Below, piece by piece: positions 1 through 8,837 of a DNA stretch of 64,000 bases. Under the pieces are notes generated by a model, which saw only the letters and a list, made by a program, of their open reading frames with translations, ran no database searches and was not told the DNA's origin. The position numbers were made by a program, and so were the translations under genes. Position 1 is the first letter of the stretch. Each line of letters opens with the position of its first letter. Source of the stretch: Marinomonas sp. SBI8L (lineage in GTDB: Bacteria > Pseudomonadota > Gammaproteobacteria > Pseudomonadales > Marinomonadaceae); assembly GCF_001624705.1 (NCBI RefSeq), contig NZ_JSEO01000009.1, forward strand, positions 158,614-222,613. The letters run 5' to 3'.

Positions 1-549
1 TTCTGCAAGGCTGTCGAATACAGCAATAGCTGGTTTCGCTTTCTCACCAACGAGTGTTAGCGCAATACCTAAACCAATCGCAAAAGCGATGATCTGTAGA
101 ATGTTGCCAGACGCTAATGCATTGATTGGGTTTTTAGGGATGATATTCAGTAAGGTTTGCACTAACGGTGGTGCATCTTTACCTACCGCAGCACCTGCTT
201 CAACCGTCATGTTAAGACCTGCACCAGGCATGAAAACAGCAGCCAGTGTTAAACCTATAGTAATGGCAACGGCTGTTGTACCTAGGTAAAGGGCAACAGA
301 TTTCATACCAATGCGGCCCATTTTGCGTGTGTCTTCTAATGACGTTACACCAACAACCAAAGAACAGAAGATCAATGGCACAATCAGCATTTTGATTGCA
401 TTAATGAAGAGGGTTCCTATCGGTTTTAATACTTCGGCGTTAGGGCCTAAGATAGCCCCAGCGATGACGCCAAGAACCATACCGATAAGAATTTTATGCC
501 ATAAGGCTAGACCTGGCTTAGCAGGGCTTTGTGCTTGAGATATAGACAT
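1..549 (-). CDS. Dicarboxylate/amino acid:cation symporter (DAACS family), partial
   Basis: Reading the minus strand from the ATG at 549 gives an open frame of about 183 residues that runs off the left edge, so only the N-terminal part is present. It shows hydrophobic helices typical of the DctA/GltP/GltT family, with the stretches IGMVLGVIAGAILGP, NAIKMLIVPLIFCSLVVGV and, later, IPKNPINALASGNILQIIAF. Members are inner-membrane carriers that take up C4-dicarboxylates or acidic amino acids with Na+ or H+. It lies 76 bp downstream of aspA on the same strand with no terminator seen between them, so it is probably co-transcribed, which suggests aspartate, glutamate or fumarate/succinate as substrate. 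DctA and GltP cannot be separated from this fragment. Confidence 0.88.
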   Translation of the reverse strand, partial: MSISQAQSPAKPGLALWHKILIGMVLGVIAGAILGPNAEVLKPIGTLFINAIKMLIVPLIFCSLVVGVTSLEDTRKMGRIGMKSVALYLGTTAVAITIGLTLAAVFMPGAGLNMTVEAGAAVGKDAPPLVQTLLNIIPKNPINALASGNILQIIAFAIGLGIALTLVGEKAKPAIAVFDSLAE

Positions 550-625
550 GTGATTACCTTTTTATAATTAGATTTACGCCTACTAATAGGCTTGGACATA
601 TTTAAGTTATTGTTATATTTCGGTT

Positions 626-2065
626 TTAAGAGGCTTGTGCTTCCCTATGTTGAGGTTTAACCATGTTCTTTGGTTGTAAGCAGGTTTTAAGCTCTTTTTC
701 ATCCATGAGGTTTTCATCTAACACCAGATCTAACACACTGCGACCAGTGGCTAGAGCCTGTTTAGCAACACGGGTTGCTGTTTCATAACCCAGAGTTGGC
801 GCTATGGCTGTGATAATGCCAATGCTGTTATTTACCAACTCTTGGCATCTATCTTTATTGGCTGTAATCCCTTGAATACAGCGTGTTTCTAGCATGCCCA
901 TGGACTTAGTCAGTAGACGAATAGACTCAAGTACCTTGTAGGCAATTAAGGGTTCCATGGCATTGAGTTGAAGTTGGCCCGCTTCTGCAGCAAAGGTAAT
1001 CGCAAGATCATTCCCCATGACTTGATAAGCCACCTGATTCATGGCTTCTGGGATCACAGGGTTAATCTTGCCTGGCATGATTGAGCTACCTGGTTGTGCT
1101 GCAGGCAGTTGGATTTCAGCTAAACCACAGCGAGGGCCCATGCTTAAAAGGCGTAAGTCGTTGGATATTTTCGATAGCTTGACGGCTAAGCGTTTCAACA
1201 TACTAGAGAAAAGAACAAAGGCGCCCATGTCAGAGCTTGCTTCGATTAGATCTGTAGCAAGAATAAAATCTATGCCTGTTAGGTTTGCTAACTCTTGTAC
1301 GGCTAGTGGCGCATAATCTGAGTGGGTATTAATGCCTGTGCCAATTGCTGTGCCACCCAGATTTACTTCTTTAAGTAACTGGGACAGGTCAGCAATTCGT
1401 TGAATATCTTCGTTTAGCGTACTGGCAAAAGACTGGAACTCTTGCCCTAGAGTCATGGGTACTGCATCTTGTAGCTGAGTACGGCCCATCTTGATAATGT
1501 CGTTAAACTCTAACGCTTTATTGCTAAAGGTATCGCGCAAAGAGGTCAGGGCTTCAACCAGTTGGCTATGCAGTAAAATAATGGAAAGGCGAACGGCAGT
1601 TGGATAAACATCATTGGTGGATTGGGATTTATTGATGTCATTATTTGGGTGAAGGTGAGTATAGTGTCCCTTCTCCTTACCCATAAGTTCTAGGCCAATA
1701 TTAGCGATAACTTCATTGGCATTCATATTGGTGGACGTACCTGCCCCACCTTGAATCATGTCGACAACAAAGTCTTCATGGTGATAGCCCTGTAGAACTT
1801 TATTGGCCGCAGCCTCTATGATTTGTGTTTTGTGATCGGACAATTGCCCCAGCTGATTATTGGTTTTGGCGCAGGCAAGTTTCACATAAGCTAGCGCATT
1901 AACAAGCTCAGGAAAGTGATTGATAGGTATGCCTGATAAATCAAAGTTGTGGCATGCGCGGCGGGTTTGAATACCATAATAAGCACTTTTAGGCACATCA
2001 AGTTCGCCTAATAAGTCTTTCTCTTTGCGCATGGATTGCAATGTGTCAGTCGCTGGTGTGTGCAT
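626..2065 (-). CDS. aspA: Aspartate ammonia-lyase (aspartase)
   Basis: This 479-residue protein has the length of E. coli AspA and catalyses the reversible conversion of L-aspartate to fumarate and ammonia in the cytoplasm. The fumarase/aspartase superfamily signature GSSIMPGKINP is at about residues 326-336, and the substrate-binding segments GGAGTSTNMNANEVIAN (about 106-122) and HPNNDINKSQSTNDVYPTA (about 139-157) are of the aspartase rather than fumarase C type. It is the first gene after a sigma-54-type promoter at 2140-2155 and is followed by a symporter gene. The product, the transporter and the upstream two-component system together suggest growth on acidic amino acids. Confidence 0.95.
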   Translation of the reverse strand: MHTPATDTLQSMRKEKDLLGELDVPKSAYYGIQTRRACHNFDLSGIPINHFPELVNALAYVKLACAKTNNQLGQLSDHKTQIIEAAANKVLQGYHHEDFVVDMIQGGAGTSTNMNANEVIANIGLELMGKEKGHYTHLHPNNDINKSQSTNDVYPTAVRLSIILLHSQLVEALTSLRDTFSNKALEFNDIIKMGRTQLQDAVPMTLGQEFQSFASTLNEDIQRIADLSQLLKEVNLGGTAIGTGINTHSDYAPLAVQELANLTGIDFILATDLIEASSDMGAFVLFSSMLKRLAVKLSKISNDLRLLSMGPRCGLAEIQLPAAQPGSSIMPGKINPVIPEAMNQVAYQVMGNDLAITFAAEAGQLQLNAMEPLIAYKVLESIRLLTKSMGMLETRCIQGITANKDRCQELVNNSIGIITAIAPTLGYETATRVAKQALATGRSVLDLVLDENLMDEKELKTCLQPKNMVKPQHREAQAS

Positions 2066-2139
2066 CTTGTTCTCATTCTTATCATAATTATTTCAAGCAA
2101 TTTCAGGCTTAAAGCCTGTGCTTGATTAGTGAACTAGAT

Positions 2140-2155
2140 TGCAATTCGGGGGCCA
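2140..2155 (-). promoter_or_regulatory. Sigma-54 (RpoN) -24/-12 promoter of aspA
   Basis: On the minus strand the bases read TGGCCCCCGAATTGCA. This matches the consensus TGGCACG-N4-TTGCW with the GG and GC elements at the correct spacing; only two of the defined positions differ. The predicted start would be near 2129, leaving a leader of about 64 nt before the aspA start. An NtrC-family activator is encoded just upstream on the same strand. Confidence 0.8.
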
Positions 2156-2277
2156 GTTTTTTATATATGCTTAACTGATTGAAATATAAGGAAAAAATAT
2201 AATATCGAAGAGGGTGAAGGGGTATAACTCAGGGAATAGGGATAAATGACTTTTGATAAAACCCTTATTTATCAGTT

Positions 2278-2318
2278 GGTTAGCTTGCTAACCTAGGTTA
2301 TAGAATTAACCTAGGTTA
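2278..2318. promoter_or_regulatory. Tandem palindromic sites, probable activator-binding (UAS) region
   Basis: Two copies of the perfect 12-bp palindrome TAACCTAGGTTA lie at 2289-2300 and 2307-2318, 18 bp apart. A further inverted repeat GGTTAGC-TT-GCTAACC at 2278-2293 overlaps the first. They lie between the stop of the response-regulator gene and the sigma-54 promoter, about 135-180 bp upstream of the promoter, which is where NtrC-family activators normally bind. That the neighbouring regulator binds here is inference. Confidence 0.65.
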
Positions 2319-2345
2319 TAGGGGTTAAATTAGGGTAGGAAGCCG

Positions 2346-3767
2346 TTACTGGCTATTCGCCTTTTTAATGCGTTTACTTAAAGCTGGTTGAGAGATTCCC
2401 ACAAGGCGGGACGCAATAGACTGGTTACCTTTGGCTCTTAACATGGCTTCTTCTATCAGTAGATCACCAATTTCAGTTAGGGAGGGTAAGCTTTGTTCTG
2501 GGTTAAAGCTGATACAAGCTTGTTCTTCTGTGCTATCAGTCCAAGCTTGAGATAAGTCTTTAGGGCTGATGAGATCTTTAAATGAATCCATAGATAACAT
2601 CTTGCTACGATGTAACCCCATTGCTTTAAATGCTAGCGCTCTTAGCTCTCGTACATTGCCAGGAAAGGCATAATTAGATAATAAAACAGGCAGTTCTTTT
2701 GGAATAGCTGGCTTAGTTTTATTCAACTCGGTTGCGGCTTCTTCAAGAAAAAGGTCGAGCAGAATGGCGATGTCACCACGGCGTTGGCGCAGTGGCGGGA
2801 TACTGACTTGATGGGTTTGTAAGCGATAATAAAGGTCTTTTCTAAACTCGCCTGCTTCTTGTTTTTGCGTTAAATCCTGATGAGTAGCGACCACGACTCT
2901 GGCATTAAGGCGTTTAGGGTGGTCACTGCCAAGTGGATAGTATTCACCTTCTTGCAATAAGCGCAGTAATTTCACCTGAGACATCAGGCTCAAATCACCT
3001 ATTTCATCTAAAAATAAGGTACCACCATTGGCTTGTTCTATCATGCCTGCTCGAGCTTTTTCGGCTCCTGAAAAAGCCCCTCGGCTATGACCAAATAGGG
3101 TATCGGAGAACATATTATCATCCAGCCCAGCCACGTTAACACTGACAATGGGGCCAGACTTGTGACTCAGTTTGTGAATCGCTTGGGCGATGAGCTCTTT
3201 ACCCACACCGCTTTCACCATTAATCATAATTGGCTGGTTACTGGCAGCAATCGCTTCTAAATACTGGAAAATAGAACGCATGTTTTTGTCTAGGGTGAGA
3301 ATGCTTTCGAACACTTCTGGGTGTTCTAAGGTGTCATTCAAAAACCGAGACCTTAATTTGTCATTCTCAGAGCGCATTTCGATACTGCGAATGGTGCGCT
3401 TGATACCTTCGATTAAGTGTACTTCGTCTGTGGTTTTGACAAAGTAATCCAAGGCCCCCAAACGTATGCATTGCATGGCAATCTCGATTTGATTGAGACC
3501 ACTGATAATAATGACCTTTACATGAGGGTGCGTTTCTAGAATTTGCTCAAGCAGCGACATGCCCGTCACATTGGGCATGTTGAGGTCTAGCAGCACAAGC
3601 TCAATCGGGTGTTGCTCTAACATATCTAGCACATTACGACTGTCATTGGTTTGGAACAGGTGATTAATACCGCCACGACGTTTGAGTGTCATGGTTAAAC
3701 TGCGTAAGAATGAATCTTCATCGTCGACTAATAAAATGCCAAAGTCTGGGTAAAGGTTGTTACTCAT
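2346..3767 (-). CDS. Sigma-54-dependent response regulator (NtrC/DctD family)
   Basis: The 473-residue protein has a receiver domain (about residues 9-125; phosphoacceptor D61 in LVLLDLNMP, conserved K111), a sigma-54-interacting AAA+ domain (Walker A GESGVGKE at 184-191, Walker B GGTLFLDE at 248-255) and a C-terminal Fis-type helix-turn-helix ending at the C-terminus. The sigma-54 contact loop reads GAFSGA (230-235) instead of the usual GAFTGA, a conservative change. The start codon overlaps the stop of the sensor-kinase gene by 4 bp (ATGA), so the two are translationally coupled. It probably activates the aspA-symporter promoter at 2140-2155 after phosphorylation by the neighbouring kinase. 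Confidence 0.9.
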   Translation of the reverse strand: MSNNLYPDFGILLVDDEDSFLRSLTMTLKRRGGINHLFQTNDSRNVLDMLEQHPIELVLLDLNMPNVTGMSLLEQILETHPHVKVIIISGLNQIEIAMQCIRLGALDYFVKTTDEVHLIEGIKRTIRSIEMRSENDKLRSRFLNDTLEHPEVFESILTLDKNMRSIFQYLEAIAASNQPIMINGESGVGKELIAQAIHKLSHKSGPIVSVNVAGLDDNMFSDTLFGHSRGAFSGAEKARAGMIEQANGGTLFLDEIGDLSLMSQVKLLRLLQEGEYYPLGSDHPKRLNARVVVATHQDLTQKQEAGEFRKDLYYRLQTHQVSIPPLRQRRGDIAILLDLFLEEAATELNKTKPAIPKELPVLLSNYAFPGNVRELRALAFKAMGLHRSKMLSMDSFKDLISPKDLSQAWTDSTEEQACISFNPEQSLPSLTEIGDLLIEEAMLRAKGNQSIASRLVGISQPALSKRIKKANSQ

Positions 3768-5554
3768 GCATGTGCCTTTTGGTTAGCTTTTAGATTAAAT
3801 ATAGGGAGAGTCAGAGTGACAGTGGTGCCCTTTTTCAAAACGGATTCAAAGCTGAGTTGCCCGCCATGCTCACTGACAATATTGGACGAAATAGACAGGC
3901 CTAACCCTGTTCCGCCTTGGTCCCTTTTAGTGGTGAAGAAAGGGTCTTCTAATCGTTTGAGGTTTTCAATGGCGATACCACAACCCTCATCTTTAATTTC
4001 TAATACCAGCAAACCTTTGCTTCTATCCATATAGGTTCTGATATCGATGCTTTTCTCTCTTGAGGTGAGCGATTGCGCAGCATTAAGGATGAGATTGATG
4101 ATGACCTGCTCAATGCGTTGTGCACTGCCTAAAAAGGTCGGTAATTTATCTTCAAATTTAATGCTGACATTGTCACTGTAATTTCTGACGGTTTGCTCTA
4201 TTAATCGATAGGAGGTAGAAACCAACTGATTAATATCCACATGCTCTGTCAGTTCAATATTTTCTTGGCGACCAAAATCCCTAAGATCATCAACGATACG
4301 GCTAATACGCTGACTGCCTGCCATCATGTCATTAAGCATCTTAGGTAATTCATCTCGCATGAGGGAGTATTCAATGCCAGCCAGATAAAACTCACCTTCT
4401 TTTTGATAATGATCCTCAAGAATTTCTTCGAGATCTCGGTGTACTTCTTGAATGGCGGGAATGTTAAGTAGCATCAGGCTACAAGGGTTATTAATTTCGT
4501 GAGCAACCCCTGAAACCAGCACCCCTAAGGAAGCCATTTTGTCCGCTTGAATTAATTGCTGTTGTTGTAACTCAAGCCTTTGGGTTCGTTTGAGCACTTC
4601 TTTGGAAAGCATACGGTTCCAAATGAGTGATCCTCCTAAAAAGAGCAATAGTAAGGACGAGACGATAAGGGTGAATTGGCCAATAAGCTTCCAATCTGGC
4701 CCTTGATTACTTAAAGGCCCTAACCATTTGTCATAGATTTCTTGTTGGCGTCCGGTATTTTTTAAGATGGCCATACCTTCACTAAATTTAGCGATTAGGT
4801 TTTCATTTTTTTGTAGCGCGGCGTAACCATACCTTTGGGTGCCATAGGGTTGAGTAATGGACCTTAAATTAGAAAGTGCGAGTTCTTTCCCTAAATACAG
4901 GCCAGGTAAGTTAGCTACTAAGGCATAATCATTCGCCCCCGACGCGACTAAGCGCAGGGCATCTGCATGGGTCTTAACCAGTACTAGCTCGGCGTTTACC
5001 TTATTTTCAACCAGATAATCGTGCATGATGCCTTGATCTTGTACGACTAATCCTTGGCCTTCAAAGTGATTCAAATTGCTAATTAAAGGTAAACCCTTTC
5101 GAGTGAAAATAGATTGATTAATCAAGGCGTGGGAAGGGGAAAAGGATAAGGTCTTGGCGCGAGAATCTGAATAGACCATACCCTGTAAAATATCGATTTC
5201 TTGGTTATCTAATTGCTGGCGGACACTGCTCCAGCTATCAAAAACAAATTCAACCTTCATGCCCATGACTTCAGCAATTGCCAAGGTCAGCTCCGTATTA
5301 TAACCGTCAGGTTCTCCTTGGCTGTTAAGGAATTCATAGGGCGGGTAATTAACATCACCACCGATACGAATCACCTGATCTTGGGCGAAAAGGGACAGGG
5401 AAAATAGCAAACTAGCCACTAACAAGAGACCATTTAATAGGACTTTATTCGTGAAAATCGCCTCTTTAAGCTTTAAAAAGGTTAGCTGTAAAGTCTTTAG
5501 ACTAAGGCCTGCTTTAGCTTGGTTATGGGTGTGTTTTTTTCGAGAGTCAGACAT
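3764..5554 (-). CDS. Sensor histidine kinase with periplasmic solute-binding domain
   Basis: The 596-residue protein has an N-terminal membrane segment (about residues 38-57), a periplasmic domain of the SBP_bac_3 amino-acid-binding type (about 60-280, beginning IRIGGDVNYPPYEF), a second membrane segment (about 292-312), a DHp domain with H352 in the H-box GVAHEINNP, and a HATPase domain with N-box NLILNAAQSL and G-boxes DEGCGI and GTGLGLSI. It probably binds an amino acid or organic acid directly in the periplasm and phosphorylates the overlapping NtrC-type regulator. The N-terminal 35 residues before the first helix are unusually long and basic, so a later start is possible, although no better in-frame start is evident. 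Confidence 0.9.
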   Translation of the reverse strand: MSDSRKKHTHNQAKAGLSLKTLQLTFLKLKEAIFTNKVLLNGLLLVASLLFSLSLFAQDQVIRIGGDVNYPPYEFLNSQGEPDGYNTELTLAIAEVMGMKVEFVFDSWSSVRQQLDNQEIDILQGMVYSDSRAKTLSFSPSHALINQSIFTRKGLPLISNLNHFEGQGLVVQDQGIMHDYLVENKVNAELVLVKTHADALRLVASGANDYALVANLPGLYLGKELALSNLRSITQPYGTQRYGYAALQKNENLIAKFSEGMAILKNTGRQQEIYDKWLGPLSNQGPDWKLIGQFTLIVSSLLLLFLGGSLIWNRMLSKEVLKRTQRLELQQQQLIQADKMASLGVLVSGVAHEINNPCSLMLLNIPAIQEVHRDLEEILEDHYQKEGEFYLAGIEYSLMRDELPKMLNDMMAGSQRISRIVDDLRDFGRQENIELTEHVDINQLVSTSYRLIEQTVRNYSDNVSIKFEDKLPTFLGSAQRIEQVIINLILNAAQSLTSREKSIDIRTYMDRSKGLLVLEIKDEGCGIAIENLKRLEDPFFTTKRDQGGTGLGLSISSNIVSEHGGQLSFESVLKKGTTVTLTLPIFNLKANQKAHA

Positions 5555-5593
5555 CTTATTCCAACAAGTGTTAGCAATTTTGCGCGAATGGAT

Positions 5594-5618
5594 AAATTCA
5601 TCTTAAATGAAATTCATC
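5594..5618. repeat. Direct repeat upstream of the sensor-kinase gene
   Basis: The 9-mer AAATTCATC occurs at 5594-5602 and again at 5610-5618, 16 bp apart, in the 151-bp gap upstream of the sensor-kinase gene. A tandem arrangement with near helical-turn-and-a-half spacing could be a regulator site, but nothing links it to a protein. Confidence 0.35.
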
Positions 5619-5705
5619 CTTTGAATCTATTACTTATTTCGCCAGACACAAAGAATGTCTAAATTCTAAAAAGAGGGTATTTAATGACTAAAACGTGCAA
5701 TCACA

Positions 5706-6278
5706 CTATTTCTTAGTTTGCTCTGGAAAGGTTTCTCTCAGTTTCTTTTTAACTTCACTGGCGGCACCTTTAGGGCTATCTCCTTGCCATGACCAAGACT
5801 CAGTATGAAACTGATATGCCTTGTAGTTCTGGCTTTTAGCTTCACCTTTAACAAAATGGCTGAGACAGAGCACTGTGACAAGCGGTTTGTCTTGATGCCA
5901 AAAAAAAGCGGCATTTGAATTGAATAAGCGCCACTCATGACATAATTCGAACTCTAGTTTCAATAGGGATAAATGCTTTGAAAAGACTGGCATTTCAGTT
6001 TTTGAATAATCAAGAGAGATTTCTGATTTTGATTCATCTAATATTGATTCTTCCTCCTCGGTCGAAGAGTGGGCTATATCTTCTTGGTGCGTACTAGGGT
6101 GTTCTGGGTGAACAACGTCTGTGACGACTGAGTGGATTTGCATCTTCTTTTCTTGAGGCTGGGTTGGCTCGTTAGAGCGGCTATCTCTAGCTTGTCTCTC
6201 TTGTTCTTCTTGGTGCTCTTTTCTTTTTACTAAAATAAAAATGATGATAAATAGACTTATCGCAAATAATAACCACAT
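5706..6278 (-). CDS. Membrane-anchored protein of unknown function
   Basis: I do not recognise this 190-residue protein. It begins with a single hydrophobic segment (residues 2-17, WLLFAISLFIIIFILV) followed by a charged region rich in E, Q, R and K. A low-complexity linker (about 35-90, with HPEHPSTHQED and STEEEE) leads to a more globular C-terminal domain (about 95-190) with several aromatics, including WSWQGDSPKGAASEVKKKL. The layout suggests a protein tethered to the inner membrane with a cytoplasmic C-terminal domain. It stands alone between the two two-component systems, with 87 bp to the EnvZ-like gene and 151 bp to the other kinase gene. Codon use looks like that of its neighbours. 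Confidence 0.7.
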   Translation of the reverse strand: MWLLFAISLFIIIFILVKRKEHQEEQERQARDSRSNEPTQPQEKKMQIHSVVTDVVHPEHPSTHQEDIAHSSTEEEESILDESKSEISLDYSKTEMPVFSKHLSLLKLEFELCHEWRLFNSNAAFFWHQDKPLVTVLCLSHFVKGEAKSQNYKAYQFHTESWSWQGDSPKGAASEVKKKLRETFPEQTKK

Positions 6279-6365
6279 GATGCGGACCCAACTTAAGTGT
6301 ATTGCTTAAGTATAGACGGGCTTGGGAAGAAGTAAGCTGGGGTCGCACATAGCTTATAACCCGTT

Positions 6366-7859
6366 TTAGTGTAGCGGCAGAATGAGTTTCGCTTCTAGGC
6401 CGCCTTCTGGACGGTTAATCAGATGAACTTCGCCCCCATGGGCGCGTGCAATATTACGGGCAATACTTAAACCAAGGCCCATGCCACTTGGGTGATTAGC
6501 ATGTTTAATTGTTAGTCGAGTATAAGGTTGAAAGACCTTTTCCATTTTTTCAGTTGGAATCCCTGGCCCTTCATCTAGTATGCGAATTGTTACCAGCTCA
6601 TCATCATTATCTAACTCAACTTTTACCCTTTCACCGTAATACAAGCCATTATCTATCAGGTTAGTTAAACAGCGTTTTATAGCGAGAGGTTTACCGATAT
6701 AAGGCTGATCAAGTTCACCACTTAATTGCATGTTTCTTTGGGCTAATTGAGCGCTATTTTGCAAATCCTTGAGCATTTTTAAGATGTTTATTTCGACACG
6801 GTTTTCATGGATATCTGTCTCTTTCACACTTTGCAGAGCACCTTTTACCAGCATATCCAGATCTTCTAAATCACGTACCATGGCTTCTCGGGTGCCTTCT
6901 TCGTCTACCATTTCGGCCCTAAGCCTTAATCGAGTAATGGGGGTTTTTAAATCATGGGAAATAGACGCGAAGAGGCGTTCTCTGTCATCAAGGTAACGTT
7001 GAATACGGGTTTGCATTGCATTAAAAGCATGTGCGGTATTACGTATCTCTTCACTGCCCACTTCTTCGACAGGTTGATAATCTCCCTGACCGAAAGACTC
7101 CGCAGCTCTCGCTAATTTGGCTAAAGGTTTAGTCACGCGACGAATAATCAAGAAGCTTAATAACAGCACTGTCATGATAGAAATGGCGAGAGAAAATAGT
7201 CTGTCATTAGAGATGGGAGATGAGCCATCCAGAAAATAAGGATCAGGCATCAAGGTGGCTAAATAGAGCCAATCTTTTTCGTTGATCGGGATTTGTATCA
7301 CCAAAATAGGGGGCGTTAAAGGTTTTACTAATAAACTGTGATGACCCCATCTTTCAGGTAAATCTGACAGGCGAGTGTGGTTATTAATGACATGCAAATC
7401 ATCAGGGCTAGAAAAGGCTATTTTAGGGTTAGTAATGCCCAGCTGTTTTGCCAAGGTGTTGCGAAACTCTTCAATCACCACATTTTGTAGCGGCGATTCT
7501 TCAAGTTCATTAATGAGTATCTCTTCATTATTGACCGTAACAAAGAAACGAGTTCCCCCCATCTCCTGCAATTGGTCTATGACGATATGGCGATAGTTCT
7601 GGGGCAAAGAGGAAAAGTAGCTAATAGTGGAAGCAACACGAAAGGCCATGGGTTGGGCCACTTCTCTGACGTTTTGCTCCGCATCAGCAGCAAGCTGCTT
7701 AAGCCAAATTGTAGAACTCACCAATTGGGCGATCGTCACCCCTAAGGCGAGAATAATAAGAATCTGTCCGGTTAAGGAACTGGGTAAGCGGCGAAACTTG
7801 CTAATGGCATGTTTCACCTTGTGCTTAAGGGATGAATTAGATGGCGACTGAGTTGGCAT
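6366..7859 (-). CDS. Sensor histidine kinase, EnvZ-like
   Basis: This kinase has two membrane segments (about residues 31-53 and 221-239) flanking a periplasmic domain of about 165 residues. A HAMP linker (about 240-262), H302 in the H-box ASISHDLKTPITRLR and a HATPase domain with N-box NLIDNGLYYG and G-boxes DEGPGIP and GMGLGLSIARNIARAHGG follow. I chose the ATG at 7859 (497 residues) because GGA lies about 10 nt before it; an upstream ATG at 7874 would add five residues but has no ribosome-binding site. The gene overlaps the end of its partner regulator by 23 bp. The signal sensed is unknown; the location next to sugar genes suggests a role in carbon uptake. Confidence 0.88.
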   Translation of the reverse strand: MPTQSPSNSSLKHKVKHAISKFRRLPSSLTGQILIILALGVTIAQLVSSTIWLKQLAADAEQNVREVAQPMAFRVASTISYFSSLPQNYRHIVIDQLQEMGGTRFFVTVNNEEILINELEESPLQNVVIEEFRNTLAKQLGITNPKIAFSSPDDLHVINNHTRLSDLPERWGHHSLLVKPLTPPILVIQIPINEKDWLYLATLMPDPYFLDGSSPISNDRLFSLAISIMTVLLLSFLIIRRVTKPLAKLARAAESFGQGDYQPVEEVGSEEIRNTAHAFNAMQTRIQRYLDDRERLFASISHDLKTPITRLRLRAEMVDEEGTREAMVRDLEDLDMLVKGALQSVKETDIHENRVEINILKMLKDLQNSAQLAQRNMQLSGELDQPYIGKPLAIKRCLTNLIDNGLYYGERVKVELDNDDELVTIRILDEGPGIPTEKMEKVFQPYTRLTIKHANHPSGMGLGLSIARNIARAHGGEVHLINRPEGGLEAKLILPLH

Positions 7860-8628
7860 CTTGGCAGTCCACATCGACAGTCAGTATATAGCCTTCACCA
7901 CGTATGGTTTTGATGAGCTGAGGATGTCTTGCATCTTCATGCAAGCGCTGGCGCAAGCGGCTGATATGCACATCAATAAATCTATCCAGTGGGGCACTGT
8001 CTCGACCGCGTGTATTCTCAGCGATAAAGTCTCGACTAAGCACTGTGCCAGGATGGTTTAAAAACAGCATAAGCAGGTTGTAATCAGCGCCTGATAACGC
8101 TGCTACAGAGCCATCTTCATGGCTTAGTTCTCTAGACAGAGTGTCTAAACAGAAGTCAGCAAAACGGAAATGCTTTTGAATGCAGGGGGTAGATTTTGCA
8201 CCATTGCTCTCGTTTGGAATATCCGCCTGGGTATCAAGGTTGCTTGTTGATATCTGCTCGATACGGCGAAATATCGCCTTCATTCTGGCCAAGAGTTCTC
8301 TTGGGTTGAATGGCTTGGCGAGGTAATCGTCTGCCCCAATTTCTAATCCTATAATTCGATCCATCTCATCTGAGTTCGCCGTGAGCATAATCACAGGTAC
8401 AAGAGACTTCATTCGTAGGGAGCGGCAAACAGAAAAGCCATCTTCTCCAGGAAGCATAATATCGAGGATGATAAGGTCAGCAGCTGAATCTTGTTCAAAA
8501 TCTGCTAAAAAAGATTCACCTGAATCGGCAGTGCGAACATTAAATTGATGCTTTTCTAAATATGTTTTCAGTAGATTGCGAATTTCTGCATCGTCATCGA
8601 CGACAAATACCGTTTTAGATCGAGTCAT
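7837..8628 (-). CDS. Response regulator, OmpR family
   Basis: The 263-residue protein has an N-terminal receiver domain with acidic pocket DDD at 11-13, phosphoacceptor D56 in LIILDIMLP and K105 in LAKPFNPRELLAR. A linker of about 35 residues precedes a C-terminal winged-helix DNA-binding domain with the typical ending IKTIRGEGYIL. It is the first gene of a two-gene operon with the EnvZ-like kinase and is divergent from the fructokinase gene, with a shared upstream region of about 210 bp. It may control the sugar genes or itself; no target site is proven. Confidence 0.92.
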   Translation of the reverse strand: MTRSKTVFVVDDDAEIRNLLKTYLEKHQFNVRTADSGESFLADFEQDSAADLIILDIMLPGEDGFSVCRSLRMKSLVPVIMLTANSDEMDRIIGLEIGADDYLAKPFNPRELLARMKAIFRRIEQISTSNLDTQADIPNESNGAKSTPCIQKHFRFADFCLDTLSRELSHEDGSVAALSGADYNLLMLFLNHPGTVLSRDFIAENTRGRDSAPLDRFIDVHISRLRQRLHEDARHPQLIKTIRGEGYILTVDVDCQDANSVAI

Positions 8629-8837
8629 ACATCTCTTCTATTTATATTGATGATCGTCTGCTGATATAGGAATAGCGGCATCTTTTGAGTTTAACAAGAA
8701 TTGAATGGATAACCAATTTGTCTCTAATTAAATAAATTAAGTTGATTTAATTAAGCTTAACTTTCATACTCAAGCCATAAGGTTAAATTCGTACAGATTT
8801 TAATCAGAACTTCTAGTTATCCCATGTGAGAGAGCCC
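8629..8837. other. Divergent intergenic region, response regulator / fructokinase
   Basis: This 209-bp region separates divergent genes and must hold both promoters. It is very AT-rich, with overlapping TTAATTAAG and AAGCTTAAC elements around 8735-8765. I could not assign a clear -35/-10 pair or operator. Confidence 0.4.
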
